The notes beneath the pieces are model-generated. The model was not told the DNA's origin. It ran no database searches and worked only from the letters and a program-made list of their open reading frames with translations. This document shows positions 28,443 through 37,999 of a stretch of DNA of 64,000 nt, piece by piece (position 1 is the stretch's first letter; the number at the start of each line of letters is the position of its first letter). Made by a program: the position numbers and the translations under genes. This DNA comes from Kordiimonas pumila (GTDB lineage: Bacteria > Pseudomonadota > Alphaproteobacteria > Sphingomonadales > Kordiimonadaceae): NCBI RefSeq assembly GCF_015240255.1, contig NZ_CP061205.1:2501501-2565500 (forward strand), given 5' to 3'.

Positions 28443-30332
28443 ATGCTGCATATAAATGACATAACCTACAGAATTGGTGACCGGCTTCTTTTTGAGCAGG
28501 CCACTGTTTCGATTCCGCCCGGACACAAAGTTGGCTTGGTGGGACAAAACGGAGCAGGAAAATCAACCCTGCTTAAAATGATTTTGAAAGAGATCGGCCC
28601 TGAATCTGGCGAGGTTAAGGTAAGACCAAGTGCTTTTATAGGCCATGTTGGTCAGGAAGCACCAGGTGGGCCGGAAAGCCTACTGGAAACAGTTCTCTTA
28701 TCTAATAAAGAACTGACAAAGTTAAATGCAGAAGCTGAAACAGCAACAGACCCTGAAAGAATTGCAGAAATTCATATCAGGCTGGCAGATATTGGCGCTC
28801 ACACGGCAGAATCACGCGCCGCTATCATATTATCCGGCCTTGGGTTTGATGATGAAGCGCAGCGAAGGCCCTGCTCCAGTTATTCTGGCGGTTGGCGTAT
28901 GCGGGTTGCCCTCGCTTGTGTTCTTTTTAACCAGCCTGACTTGCTGCTACTTGATGAGCCAACTAACTATCTTGATCTTGAAGGTGTTATCTGGCTTGAG
29001 AATTTCCTACGTACATACCCCTATACTGTTGTTATTGTCAGCCACGACAGGGACCTGTTGAACAAAGCGGTTACCCACATCATTCATTTAGAAAACCTGA
29101 AGCTTAATAGCTACACAGGTGGGTATGACCGCTTTGAAGAGCTTCGACGCCAAAAGCTCGAACAGCAAATGGCGCTTAAGACTAAACAGGAAGCTGAACG
29201 AAAGCATATCCAGTCTTTTGTGGACCGCTTTAAAGCAAAAGCAAGTAAAGCCAAACAGGCACAGAGCCGGGTAAAAGCACTGGAGCGTATGAAGCCCATT
29301 GTTACAATGATGGAAGCCCATACAATACCTTTTCGCTTTCCAAAGCCTGACCCTCTTTCAAGTCCCTTGATTGCCCTTGAAAATGTATCTGTTGGGTATG
29401 CGGAAAATAAACCAGTTTTAAAAAATCTGGACCTGCGCCTTGATATGGATGACCGTATTGGTCTTCTGGGTGCAAATGGTAATGGTAAATCTACATTTGC
29501 CAAATTGCTGGCAGGCAAACTTGCGCCTCTTGACGGGCGTATAAGTAAACCAAGAACTCTGGGTGTTGGCTATTTTGCCCAGCATCAGCTTGATGAGCTT
29601 AACCCTAAGTATACCCCACTTGATGTCATGAAAAACCTGATGCCTGATGCGATCGAAAGTAAAGTCCGGGCCTGTCTTGGCGGCTTTGGTTTTGGTATTG
29701 ATAAGGCTGACAGGCCGATTGAAAGTTTGTCAGGCGGTGAAAAAGCTCGGCTGATGTTTGCTGTTGCTACATTTCATAAACCCCAAATTTTGCTCCTTGA
29801 TGAGCCGACAAACCATTTGGATGTAGATAGCCGTGAGGCACTTGCCCATGCTATTAACGAATATGACGGGGCAGTCATCCTTATTAGCCACGATCGCCAT
29901 TTGGTTAGTGCATGTGTTGATAACCTCTGGATTGTTGATAGCGGTGATGTGAAGCCGTTTGACGGTGATTTGGATGACTATAAAACCTATTTACTGCGTG
30001 AACGTTCTGGAAACAAAGCTGAAAAGCAAAAACGACCGAGCGTTGATAAAAAGACTGAGCGAAAAAATGCAGCCGAGGCCAGAAAAAAGCTAGCGCCCCT
30101 CAAAAAGCAAGTTCAAGATGCAGAAGCTAAAGTGACAAAGCTTATGGGGTTAAAAGCTCGCTTTGATGAAGCCCTAGCTGACGCAAGCTTATATGATCAA
30201 GGCCGTGAAAATGAAGTGGCTGATATCACTAAAAAAGCTGGTGAGCTTGATGAATTGATCGAGGCTGCCGAGCTAAAGTGGCTAGAATTAGAAGAAAAAT
30301 ATGTATCTGAGCAGGCCAAAGCACAAGGATAG
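28443..30332 (+). CDS. ABC-F ATPase, YheS-like
   Basis: Soluble translation-associated ATPase with two ABC domains and no membrane part. Domain 1 has GQNGAGKST and SSYSGGWRMRVALA with LLLDEPTNYLD; domain 2 has GANGNGKST and SLSGGEKARLMFA with LLLDEPTNHLD. The charged inter-domain linker (residues about 245-300, KHIQSFVDRFKAKASKAKQA) is the P-site tRNA interaction motif of ABC-F proteins. The C-terminal coiled coil (about 535-629, rich in Lys/Glu) and the SYSGGWRMR signature fit the YheS/ABCF3 branch best. I start at ATG 28443 (MLHINDITYRIG); an upstream TTG extends the frame without homology. There is no sign that it is a resistance-type ABC-F. Confidence 0.9.
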   Translation: MLHINDITYRIGDRLLFEQATVSIPPGHKVGLVGQNGAGKSTLLKMILKEIGPESGEVKVRPSAFIGHVGQEAPGGPESLLETVLLSNKELTKLNAEAETATDPERIAEIHIRLADIGAHTAESRAAIILSGLGFDDEAQRRPCSSYSGGWRMRVALACVLFNQPDLLLLDEPTNYLDLEGVIWLENFLRTYPYTVVIVSHDRDLLNKAVTHIIHLENLKLNSYTGGYDRFEELRRQKLEQQMALKTKQEAERKHIQSFVDRFKAKASKAKQAQSRVKALERMKPIVTMMEAHTIPFRFPKPDPLSSPLIALENVSVGYAENKPVLKNLDLRLDMDDRIGLLGANGNGKSTFAKLLAGKLAPLDGRISKPRTLGVGYFAQHQLDELNPKYTPLDVMKNLMPDAIESKVRACLGGFGFGIDKADRPIESLSGGEKARLMFAVATFHKPQILLLDEPTNHLDVDSREALAHAINEYDGAVILISHDRHLVSACVDNLWIVDSGDVKPFDGDLDDYKTYLLRERSGNKAEKQKRPSVDKKTERKNAAEARKKLAPLKKQVQDAEAKVTKLMGLKARFDEALADASLYDQGRENEVADITKKAGELDELIEAAELKWLELEEKYVSEQAKAQG

Positions 30333-30341
30333 AGCTTACTT

Positions 30342-31133
30342 TTACCAGCGATCAGTTATGTCTTTCTGGACTTCATCTTGCATAGCAACTGTATAATGAT
30401 TGGCACCAACTACCGCTAAAAAAACATCGTCGCTTCCCAGTTCTGTTTTTAACGAGGCACCAGATTCGTATGGTATAATTTCATCCTTTGTGCCGTGATA
30501 GATAACTATTTGCCCCTTAGCCTGACGTAGCTTTTCGTAACTTTTAAGAGGAAAGCGCGTAATAAAGGCTGGCACTATTGGATAGCGACGCTCTGCAATA
30601 TCAAGGATCGATCGCATGGGGGCAAATAGAATAGTGTGAGATGCCTCTTTAATAGCAGCGACATGGCTGGCAAATGTGGTGCCTAACGAGTAGCCGACGA
30701 CCCTAACTTTATTGTCATAATGTTGAGCTGCCCAATCGAACCATAGTTCAGCATCTTTTAAAAGCGCTTGTTCTGAAAGCGGTCCTCGGCTTTTCCCTGA
30801 ACCTCTATAATCCATAGAAACAACATCATACCCAAGTTTTAGAAAAAGTTCGGCAAGTTGTTCGGAGTGTCCAACATTGCCCATATTGCCTTTGAAATAC
30901 AGGACAATACCTTTGGTAGGTTTTTTATTGTCGTTTTTAAACAGAATACCATGCAGATGGCCATCGCCATTCTCTAGTCTGATCTCTTCTGTAGAGTGCT
31001 GGAAAGTATAAACAAAATCTTGGTCAACAGGCTCTGACAGGAAAAGAATTTTTTCCTGCATTGTATAAAGTATTGCAACATAAGCCACATATACGACAGA
31101 TAATAACCACATTAAACGCTTTAACCAAAGCAT
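30342..31133 (-). CDS. Membrane-anchored alpha/beta hydrolase (BEM46/ABHD13-like)
   Basis: Serine hydrolase fold of 263 residues with an N-terminal hydrophobic anchor (MLWLKRLMWLLSVVYVAYVA). Visible catalytic elements are the oxyanion strand LYFKGNMGNVG, the nucleophile elbow GYSLGTTFA (Ser), the acid in YHGTKDEIIPY (Asp) and the His in VVGANHYTV. These match the BEM46/YfhR group of esterase-like proteins with unknown natural substrates. I start at ATG 31133, behind AGGTG; the open frame continues 47 codons upstream without resemblance and through a foldable leader. It is last in the pepA-holC direction but 98 bases away, so it probably has its own promoter. Confidence 0.85.
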   Translation of the reverse strand: MLWLKRLMWLLSVVYVAYVAILYTMQEKILFLSEPVDQDFVYTFQHSTEEIRLENGDGHLHGILFKNDNKKPTKGIVLYFKGNMGNVGHSEQLAELFLKLGYDVVSMDYRGSGKSRGPLSEQALLKDAELWFDWAAQHYDNKVRVVGYSLGTTFASHVAAIKEASHTILFAPMRSILDIAERRYPIVPAFITRFPLKSYEKLRQAKGQIVIYHGTKDEIIPYESGASLKTELGSDDVFLAVVGANHYTVAMQDEVQKDITDRW

Positions 31134-31142
31134 GGTAACACC

Positions 31143-31189
31143 TACACTTTCATATCCCTCCCAGTAAGGAGTATAAACGTAAAAGTGTA
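31143..31189 (-). promoter_or_regulatory. Nested hairpin in the leader of the alpha/beta hydrolase gene
   Basis: On the minus strand TACACTTT pairs perfectly with AAAGTGTA across 31 bases. Inside, CTCC can pair with GGAG. The 3' arm ends immediately next to the AGGTG ribosome binding site of the downstream hydrolase, so folding could influence translation. This is inference from base-pairing only. Confidence 0.4.
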
Positions 31190-31231
31190 AAGAAACTGTA
31201 AGAGTTTTATAATTTGGGTGTAATGGCTGTA

Positions 31232-31681
31232 CTAGGCTTTTTGTTCCCAGCCACCCGTTTCGCGTTGCTGCCAATATGACATGTCATAGCCTTGCTCTTT
31301 AAAAGCCTTCCATGCCGCCCGTGCTTTCATGACAATGCTTTCGTCGCGGCCATCAAACATATAGAGGCACTTTTCAAAGGTTGGTATTTTATCGCTTTCG
31401 ACGGCATTCACCAGCAATTGAATAGTGGCATTATTCGGGTTTTCATCGTGTATAGAAATAAACACTGGCTGCTCAGATGGCCGCCTAGACTTATCAGTAT
31501 CATGAGGAATAAAGCTTTTGGGGTCGTGCACCCAGAGGGCTGTATCAAGTGCAGCTACCGTTTCGGGTGTATCAGCCTTAATAATAGTTTTAGCACCAGT
31601 TGAGTATATTTTTTCCACAAGCTTGGGCAAAGCCTCTGTAAGGCTTTGCCGCTGCAAATGGTAAAAACGAATTTCAGGCAA
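31232..31681 (-). CDS. holC: DNA polymerase III chi subunit
   Basis: Chi links the clamp loader (through psi) to single-stranded-DNA binding protein. The 149-residue product resembles HolC from the start (MPEIRFYHLQRQSLTEALPKL) and carries the family sequence LWVHDPKSFIPHD and the QPVFIS strand, with a C-terminal helix WKAFKEQGYDMSYWQ. It follows pepA by only 5 bases, the same pepA-holC order as in most Proteobacteria. Confidence 0.93.
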   Translation of the reverse strand: MPEIRFYHLQRQSLTEALPKLVEKIYSTGAKTIIKADTPETVAALDTALWVHDPKSFIPHDTDKSRRPSEQPVFISIHDENPNNATIQLLVNAVESDKIPTFEKCLYMFDGRDESIVMKARAAWKAFKEQGYDMSYWQQRETGGWEQKA

Positions 31682-31686
31682 CAGCC

Positions 31687-33156
31687 CTACCCTTCATAAT
31701 TGTCAGATACCAAGCGGTCTAATAACCGCACACCGTATCCAGTTGCACCTTTTTCAGCCAACGGCATATCTTTATCTGACCACACAGTACCTGCAATATC
31801 AATATGTACCCAAGGCACGTCATTGGTGAAGCGCTTCAGAAACTGCGCAGCCGTGATCGAGCCAGCACCTTTGCCACCAATATTTTTCATATCAGCGGTC
31901 TGGCAATTGATAAGTTTATCGTAATTTTCATGAAGCGGCATACGCCACACTTTATCACCAGTGAGCGAACCTGCGGCTGTTAGCTGTGCACACAAGGTAT
32001 CATCACTACCAAAAATTCCGGCATGTTCGTGGCCTAGTGATACAATGATGGCGCCAGTAAGTGTTGCAAGATCAATAATAAAGGCAGGGTCAAACCTGTC
32101 TTGTGTGTACCAAATTGCATCGGCAAGAACCAAGCGCCCTTCAGCATCTGTATTCAAAATCTCAATTGTTTGGCCAGACATGCTCTTTACGACATCCCCC
32201 GGGCGTGAAGCATTCCCTGACGGCATATTTTCAACAAGACCAACAACAGCAACCACATTTGCTTTTGCTTTCCTGCCAGCAAGCGCCTTCATAAGGCCAA
32301 CCACTGTACCAGCACCGCCCATGTCCCATTTCATTTGGTCCATACCTTCACCAGGCTTGAGCGAGATGCCGCCAGTATCAAATGTTACACCTTTACCCAC
32401 AAAGGCGATTGGTTGCGCATCTGATTTGCCGCCGTTCCAGCGCATAACAACAAGTTGGCTTTCTTTTTCAGACCCCATGCCAACTGACAATAAAGATCCC
32501 ATGCCGAGCTTTTCCATTTCAGCTTCGCCAAGCACCTCAACATCAACGCCCAGACTGCGAAGTTCTGTAATACGTTTTGCAAAACTCTCGGGGTAAAGAA
32601 TATTCGCTGGCTCAGAAACAAGATCGCGGGTCAAAAATACGCCGTCTGCCACTTTTTGGCGTGCATTGAAGACATCTTTAGCTGCCCCGGCCTCTGATGT
32701 TCCAATAACAAGCTCTGCAAGGCTTGGCTTTTTAGCAGCAGGTTCCTTTGTACGGTATTTATCAAAGCGGTATGACCTAAGCAACGCCCCCTCTGCGATA
32801 GCTGCCGCATTAGCACCATCAAAGTCGGTAATAACAGTTGCTTTTATACTGCCTGACATAGCGAGTGTGGCGGTGATAGTGGCCCCTGCTTCAAGCCATT
32901 TCTGTTCCGTCAGGTCTTTAATACTCCCTATACCAACCAGTAACACGCGTTCTGCATCCAAGCCGTGTGGTGCAATGGTTTCAAGTGTTTGCCCTTCAGC
33001 CCCCGTAAAACGGGACGCTGCACGTGCCTTTGACAAGGCTCCAGAACAAACTTCATCGGCCTTTGCTGCAAGCCCTTTGAATGGCTGATCTTTTTCTACA
33101 AAAAACACGAGCGCACCGTTGCTCGGAAATTCAACTTTACTAAAGGAAACCTGCAT
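31687..33156 (-). CDS. pepA: Leucyl aminopeptidase (PepA)
   Basis: Dinuclear-metal M17 exopeptidase that removes N-terminal residues; in enterics PepA also binds DNA in site-specific recombination. The 489-residue protein has an N-terminal macro-like domain and a catalytic C-terminal domain with VGKGVTFDTGGISLKPG (metal Lys and Asp), KWDMGGAG, and the signature NTDAEGRLVLADA. The start at 33156 (MQVSFSKVEF) is preceded by GAGGT; the frame opens nine codons earlier without a binding site. It is upstream of holC in one operon. Confidence 0.96.
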   Translation of the reverse strand: MQVSFSKVEFPSNGALVFFVEKDQPFKGLAAKADEVCSGALSKARAASRFTGAEGQTLETIAPHGLDAERVLLVGIGSIKDLTEQKWLEAGATITATLAMSGSIKATVITDFDGANAAAIAEGALLRSYRFDKYRTKEPAAKKPSLAELVIGTSEAGAAKDVFNARQKVADGVFLTRDLVSEPANILYPESFAKRITELRSLGVDVEVLGEAEMEKLGMGSLLSVGMGSEKESQLVVMRWNGGKSDAQPIAFVGKGVTFDTGGISLKPGEGMDQMKWDMGGAGTVVGLMKALAGRKAKANVVAVVGLVENMPSGNASRPGDVVKSMSGQTIEILNTDAEGRLVLADAIWYTQDRFDPAFIIDLATLTGAIIVSLGHEHAGIFGSDDTLCAQLTAAGSLTGDKVWRMPLHENYDKLINCQTADMKNIGGKGAGSITAAQFLKRFTNDVPWVHIDIAGTVWSDKDMPLAEKGATGYGVRLLDRLVSDNYEG

Positions 33157-33389
33157 TTTTACCTCACTTGTTTTAATATACACTGAATGTGCATTTTATC
33201 TTCACTTTGCATCCTGTGTTTAATGCCCTTATATGAAGTCTTTCGCAAGGCCTCGAGTAAAATATACTCATGAAGTTGTCACAATTTTACATGACACAGG
33301 CTTGATTTTCGTTATTAAACCTTATGGAGATTGCATGCTAGGTGCGCAGCAGTTATCTAGGTTTCTGTAATTGTGAGGATATAAATAGC

Positions 33390-35612
33390 GTGCAGATTAG
33401 ACGGCATACAAAAAAAAGCCTTTTATTGGCAGCAACTGCGCTTTCATTTGTGCCTATTTCAGTATCAACTGTAATAGCACAGAATGATACTACTGTAGCT
33501 GATACAGAAGCGGGAAAAATACAATTTTCTGCTGACAATCTATCCTATGATCAGGAAACCTCTAATATTATAGCAACCGGCAACGTTCGGCTTGAAAAAG
33601 ATGGTTTTATTCTTGAAGCGCAGGAAGTGCGCTATAATGAAAAAACCGGCGTTGCTGAGGCTATTGGCGCAGTAAAGCTATCTACACCTAACGGTGATAT
33701 TTTATACGCACCACACATGATGGTAGATAATGCCTTAAAAGATGCCTTGATCGAAGATTTGCGTTTAATTTTAGCTGACGGAGCACAAGTACGTGCCGCA
33801 AAAGGTGTGCGGGATGATGCATCTGGCGTCATGTCGCTTGACCGTATTGTTTACAGTCCCTGCAAAGTTTGCGCTGATGGAAGTGGAAAAAAACCACTTT
33901 GGCAGATTCGCGCTGTAAAAGTGGTACACGATAAAGAAAAGCACCGGCTTATTTATGATGATGCTGTTCTTGAGGTGTTTGGGGTCCCTGTTTTCTGGAC
34001 ACCGTATTTTTCCCATCCAGACCCAACAGTTGATAAGGCAAGCGGCCTATTACCCCTTAATATTCAAACAACCAAAAACCTCGGGTTTTATGTTGGCCTG
34101 CCCTATTACTGGGTTATTGATGATAGTAAAGACCTGACGGTTACGCCGGTATTTACCACGAAAGAAGGCTTTGTTTTACAATCAGAATACAGACAACATC
34201 TGAGAAGTGGGAAATACAGTTTAGGCGGTAGTGTTACTTATACAGATGAACGTGATACCCTGAATATGTTAACGGGAGATCATGAGTTTCGGGGCCACGT
34301 TGAATCTGAAGGACAGTTTGGCCATGGCCCAAAATGGCGATCAACATACCAGCTTAACTGGGCATCTGATGACACATATCTACGAAGATATGATATCTCT
34401 GATGCCGATACACTAACCAGCGAATACAAGCTCGAAGGGTTTTTGGGCCAATCCTATTTTTCTGCCCGTACAATGGCTTTTCAAGGCTTAAGGAAAGAAG
34501 ATATTGCAGGCTTAACAGCCTTTGCTTTGCCCCTTATTGATGCCGAATATGTACCTAATTACAAACCTTTTGGCGGGACGTTGAATTTTCGTGGTAATGC
34601 GCTTGCCCTTCACCGAACAGCTGGGCTTGATACCCAGCGCGTTTCTCTTTCTGCAAGCTGGGAACGCCGTTGGATAACACCAAAAGGCTTCATTGTTGAT
34701 GCAAATGCCTTTGCCCGTAGTGATGCCTATAACCTGAATGATGCTGATAAACCCGATACTGAAGCCTTTGCAGGCACCTTTGGTAGTTCTGGTGGCAGCG
34801 ACTGGCGAAACCTCGCCCGTCTAACCACATCAATAAGTTGGCCTCTTGTGAAATATTCAGGAAGTGGCACGCAAACACTTGAGCCTATTGTGGAAATAAC
34901 CGTATCACCGCGTAAAGGTACACCAGATAATATTGTTAACGAAGATAGCCGCGCCTTTGAGCTGAATGCGCTCAATTTGTTTTCTGCTGATAGAACTTCC
35001 GGATTTGATCTATGGGAAGAAGGTAGTCGTATGACATACGGCATGCGCTGGCGCTATGAAGGCACTGACTTAACGACGGATATTCTGATTGGGCAAACAT
35101 GGCGAATTACAGGCGAAGATGTAGTCCTCGCTGATGGTATTGGCTTAGAGGGTGACATTTCGAACCTTGTTGGCCGTACCACAGTTACCTATAAAAACTG
35201 GCTAGATGTTGAGCACCGCTACAGATTAAATGAAAAAACATTTGCGGCTCTGCGTAACGAAATAGATGTTACGCTGGGTGATGACACACGGTTTATACGC
35301 ATTGGTTATCTGAAGTTAAACCGCGACCTTGATATTATTAACCGTGAAGACAGAGAAGAAATTCGAGCAAGCGCGTTTTACAAAATCAATCGGGAATGGA
35401 ATTTAAACGGAACCTTTACTCGACGATTAAAGGGTGCTGTAATTGACGGAGTCGATGAAGGAAACGGCAATATTGAATATAGTTTTGGTGTTGGATACCA
35501 AAACGAATGTATTGAACTGGGTCTTAAACTAAGACGTACTTATACAGAAGATAGGGATATCGAACCGGGCACTTCAATCCTGTTCAGGCTTAAATTGATG
35601 AATTTAGGCTAG
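33390..35612 (+). CDS. lptD: LPS-assembly outer-membrane protein LptD
   Basis: Outer-membrane beta-barrel that inserts lipopolysaccharide into the outer leaflet. The 740-residue precursor has a signal peptide (basic RRHTKK start, hydrophobic core, cleavage near VIAQ), a periplasmic OstA/beta-jellyroll domain (about 45-160: FSADNLSYDQETSNIIATGN), then a large beta-rich barrel ending in LFRLKLMNL. Mature cysteines are only three: CKVC (158 and 161) and Cys707, against four in E. coli. The start GTG 33390 is chosen because the signal peptide begins there; an upstream GTG (33342) adds 16 unrelated residues. surA follows by 95 bases, and pdxA-rsmA after it, the classical lptD operon. Confidence 0.93.
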   Translation: MQIRRHTKKSLLLAATALSFVPISVSTVIAQNDTTVADTEAGKIQFSADNLSYDQETSNIIATGNVRLEKDGFILEAQEVRYNEKTGVAEAIGAVKLSTPNGDILYAPHMMVDNALKDALIEDLRLILADGAQVRAAKGVRDDASGVMSLDRIVYSPCKVCADGSGKKPLWQIRAVKVVHDKEKHRLIYDDAVLEVFGVPVFWTPYFSHPDPTVDKASGLLPLNIQTTKNLGFYVGLPYYWVIDDSKDLTVTPVFTTKEGFVLQSEYRQHLRSGKYSLGGSVTYTDERDTLNMLTGDHEFRGHVESEGQFGHGPKWRSTYQLNWASDDTYLRRYDISDADTLTSEYKLEGFLGQSYFSARTMAFQGLRKEDIAGLTAFALPLIDAEYVPNYKPFGGTLNFRGNALALHRTAGLDTQRVSLSASWERRWITPKGFIVDANAFARSDAYNLNDADKPDTEAFAGTFGSSGGSDWRNLARLTTSISWPLVKYSGSGTQTLEPIVEITVSPRKGTPDNIVNEDSRAFELNALNLFSADRTSGFDLWEEGSRMTYGMRWRYEGTDLTTDILIGQTWRITGEDVVLADGIGLEGDISNLVGRTTVTYKNWLDVEHRYRLNEKTFAALRNEIDVTLGDDTRFIRIGYLKLNRDLDIINREDREEIRASAFYKINREWNLNGTFTRRLKGAVIDGVDEGNGNIEYSFGVGYQNECIELGLKLRRTYTEDRDIEPGTSILFRLKLMNLG

Positions 35613-35707
35613 AGAAACATAAAGAAAGCCGCTACAACGCTATTCTTGATTTATTAGATTCTATTAATTGCAAGATTTCAATTGCTTAACATGCAGGCAT
35701 TACAACA

Positions 35708-36985
35708 GTGATAAAAAAAGTAAAAACTTTGGCTCGCAGTGGCCTTATGGCAAGTTTCCTTTGTGTTGCGGCCGCTACCTCTGCCCTATCTCAGCAAGCG
35801 ATTAACAGCATTGAAGTTCTTGTTAATGACCATCCTTTGTCTTCGTATGACATTAACCAGCGACTCAGATTGGTGATTGCTGTTTCTGGTGGTGTTAAAT
35901 CAGAGCAGGAATTTTTAAAGGTCCGCGAACAAGTTATACGTTCAATGGTCGACGAGCAATTACAGCTTCAAGAAGCCTCAACGGTAGACCTGAAAGTTCC
36001 ACAAGCTCAACTGGATGACTTTTTTGCACGACGGGCCCAGGGGCTTGGGCAAACACCAGAGCAATTGGAGCAAGCGCTCGCAAGTATTGGCTCTAGTAAA
36101 CAGTCGATGCAAAAACAGATGGAAGCTGAGATTGCTTGGTCCCAGCTTGTTGAAGGTCGCCTTGGTGCTTTTGTCTCTGTTTCTGAAGAAGAAGTACAGG
36201 CCAGAATCCAAAAGATATTTGATAATAGAGGCAAATTTGAATACCGCCTTGCTGAAATTGTTCTTGATGTAAATTCGCCAGAACAGGAAGCAAGCGTTAA
36301 AGCCAACGCAGAACAATTGGTTGAACGCATTAAAGCAGGGGCATCATTTCCAGATGTGGCACAGCAATTATCGTCCTCTCCTACTGCAGCAGTTGGTGGT
36401 GACCTTGGGTGGTTAACCGTTGATTCCCTTGATGAAAAATATGCAAAATTTGCTGAAAACATTCCTGTTGGTGATGTTTCCGCACCTATCAGAACAGCAG
36501 GCGGCTTTGCTATACTTGCCCTTCGTGATCGACGTAGAATTCTAGTGGCGGACCCTCTAGATACCCAAGTTGCTTTACGCCAAGTGTTTTTAACAGCTGA
36601 TGCCGTTGAAGATACAGTGCGCGCTGCCAAATTCGAAGCGGCAACAAAAGATATGCACAAAACCCCTGTACAGTGTGAGGCATTACCTCAAGTTGTTGAA
36701 GAAGCCGACGCTAACGGCCCCCTTGATATTGGCGTTCTCCGCTTCAGAGACTTACAGGGTCCTATCCGCACTGCAGTTGAAAGCCTCGACATTAATGAAG
36801 CCAGCGAGCTTCTAAAAATGGAAGACGGTTGGCGTGTGCTAGTGGTCTGTGACAAGCAGGAACCCCAAGTGCAAGAACCAAACTTTGATATTGTTCATAA
36901 CCAGATTGAACAACAGCGCCTTGCTATGATGGGACGTCGTTATTTACGTGACCTTAGGCGTGATGCGATTGTTGATTACCGTTAA
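35708..36985 (+). CDS. surA: Periplasmic peptidyl-prolyl isomerase/chaperone SurA
   Basis: Chaperone escorting unfolded outer-membrane proteins, LptD among them, through the periplasm. The 425-residue precursor has a signal peptide ending near ALSQQ, a SurA N-terminal domain (about 30-165: VNDHPLSSYDINQRLR) and one parvulin domain (about 175-280: FEYRLAEIVLDV and GGDLGWLTVDSLDEKYA). The second parvulin of E. coli SurA is absent or very divergent; a single PPIase is usual in alphaproteobacteria. It starts at GTG 35708. Downstream pdxA begins 9 bases after the stop. Confidence 0.9.
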   Translation: MIKKVKTLARSGLMASFLCVAAATSALSQQAINSIEVLVNDHPLSSYDINQRLRLVIAVSGGVKSEQEFLKVREQVIRSMVDEQLQLQEASTVDLKVPQAQLDDFFARRAQGLGQTPEQLEQALASIGSSKQSMQKQMEAEIAWSQLVEGRLGAFVSVSEEEVQARIQKIFDNRGKFEYRLAEIVLDVNSPEQEASVKANAEQLVERIKAGASFPDVAQQLSSSPTAAVGGDLGWLTVDSLDEKYAKFAENIPVGDVSAPIRTAGGFAILALRDRRRILVADPLDTQVALRQVFLTADAVEDTVRAAKFEAATKDMHKTPVQCEALPQVVEEADANGPLDIGVLRFRDLQGPIRTAVESLDINEASELLKMEDGWRVLVVCDKQEPQVQEPNFDIVHNQIEQQRLAMMGRRYLRDLRRDAIVDYR

Positions 36986-36994
36986 AGTAATGCA

Positions 36995-37999
36995 ATGTTA
37001 AGCCATGCACCACAGAAACCGCTTGCTATTACAATGGGTGAGCCTGCGGGTGTTGGCCCAGAACTAATCACTAGATTATGGCGTGCTAGAAATGAGCACG
37101 ACCTTCCTCCTTTCGTTTGCTGTGGCGCTGTAGATGCTCTTAAGGTTTATGCGCCTGATATTCCATATGAACTTGTGACAGATGTATCATCGGTTCCTTT
37201 GGTGTTTTCTAGTGCACTCCCGGTTTTTGATATTTCTTTGCAAGAGCCAGTTCAGCCTGGCACCCCCTCACCTTCAAATGGTAAGGCTGTTATAGCTGCT
37301 ATTGATGCAGCCGTTGCTATGGTGCTTTCTGGTAAGGTATCAGGAATTGTTACCGCACCTATACATAAAGCTGTCCTCTATAATTGCGGGTTTGATGCAC
37401 CAGGGCATACAGAATATCTTGCCCGACTGTGCGGCATGACAGACGATAGCTCTGTGATGATGCTGGCTGCCCAAAACCTCAGAGTTGTACCTGTTACAGT
37501 GCACATAGCTTTAAAGGATGTACCTCGGGCGTTAACGGCAGATAAAATTGTTCATGTAGGCATGGTTACAGCGCATGATTTAAAAAACCGCTTCGGCATT
37601 TCCAACCCACGCATTGCTATTGCTGCCCTCAACCCACATGCAGGTGAAGATGGCGCAATGGGTATTGAGGAAGCCACCCATATACAGCCGGCGGTATGGG
37701 CTCTAAGGGATCAAGGTATTAACGTTTCAAAGCCATTACCCGCAGATACGCTCTTTCATACAGATGCCAGAATAAACTATGATGCTGTGCTGTGCATGTA
37801 CCATGATCAAGCCTTAATTCCCTTAAAAACCATAGACTTCTGGGGCGGTGTTAATATAACACTTGGATTGCCGATCATAAGAACTTCGCCTGACCATGGT
37901 ACAGCATTACCCCTCGCAGGCAAAAATACAGCACGTCATGATAGCATGCTGGCCGCTATTAAAATGGCGGCTGATATGTATGAAAAACAGGCACGCTAA
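36995..37999 (+). CDS. pdxA: 4-hydroxythreonine-4-phosphate dehydrogenase (PdxA)
   Basis: NAD-dependent enzyme of DXP-dependent pyridoxal phosphate synthesis. The 334 residues contain [14 protein letters not shown] at the N-terminus, [24 protein letters not shown] (substrate/metal His), [23 protein letters not shown] (metal His) and [11 protein letters not shown] (metal His). The length and three metal histidines fit a functional PdxA. Its TAA stop shares its last A with the ATG of rsmA (TAATG), giving translational coupling. Confidence 0.97.
   Translation: MLSHAPQKPLAITMGEPAGVGPELITRLWRARNEHDLPPFVCCGAVDALKVYAPDIPYELVTDVSSVPLVFSSALPVFDISLQEPVQPGTPSPSNGKAVIAAIDAAVAMVLSGKVSGIVTAPIHKAVLYNCGFDAPGHTEYLARLCGMTDDSSVMMLAAQNLRVVPVTVHIALKDVPRALTADKIVHVGMVTAHDLKNRFGISNPRIAIAALNPHAGEDGAMGIEEATHIQPAVWALRDQGINVSKPLPADTLFHTDARINYDAVLCMYHDQALIPLKTIDFWGGVNITLGLPIIRTSPDHGTALPLAGKNTARHDSMLAAIKMAADMYEKQAR

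Noticed and set aside
31134-31274. 47-codon upstream extension of the alpha/beta hydrolase
   Set aside because: The extension has no family resemblance, runs through a hairpin leader, and an AGGTG site sits just before ATG 31133.
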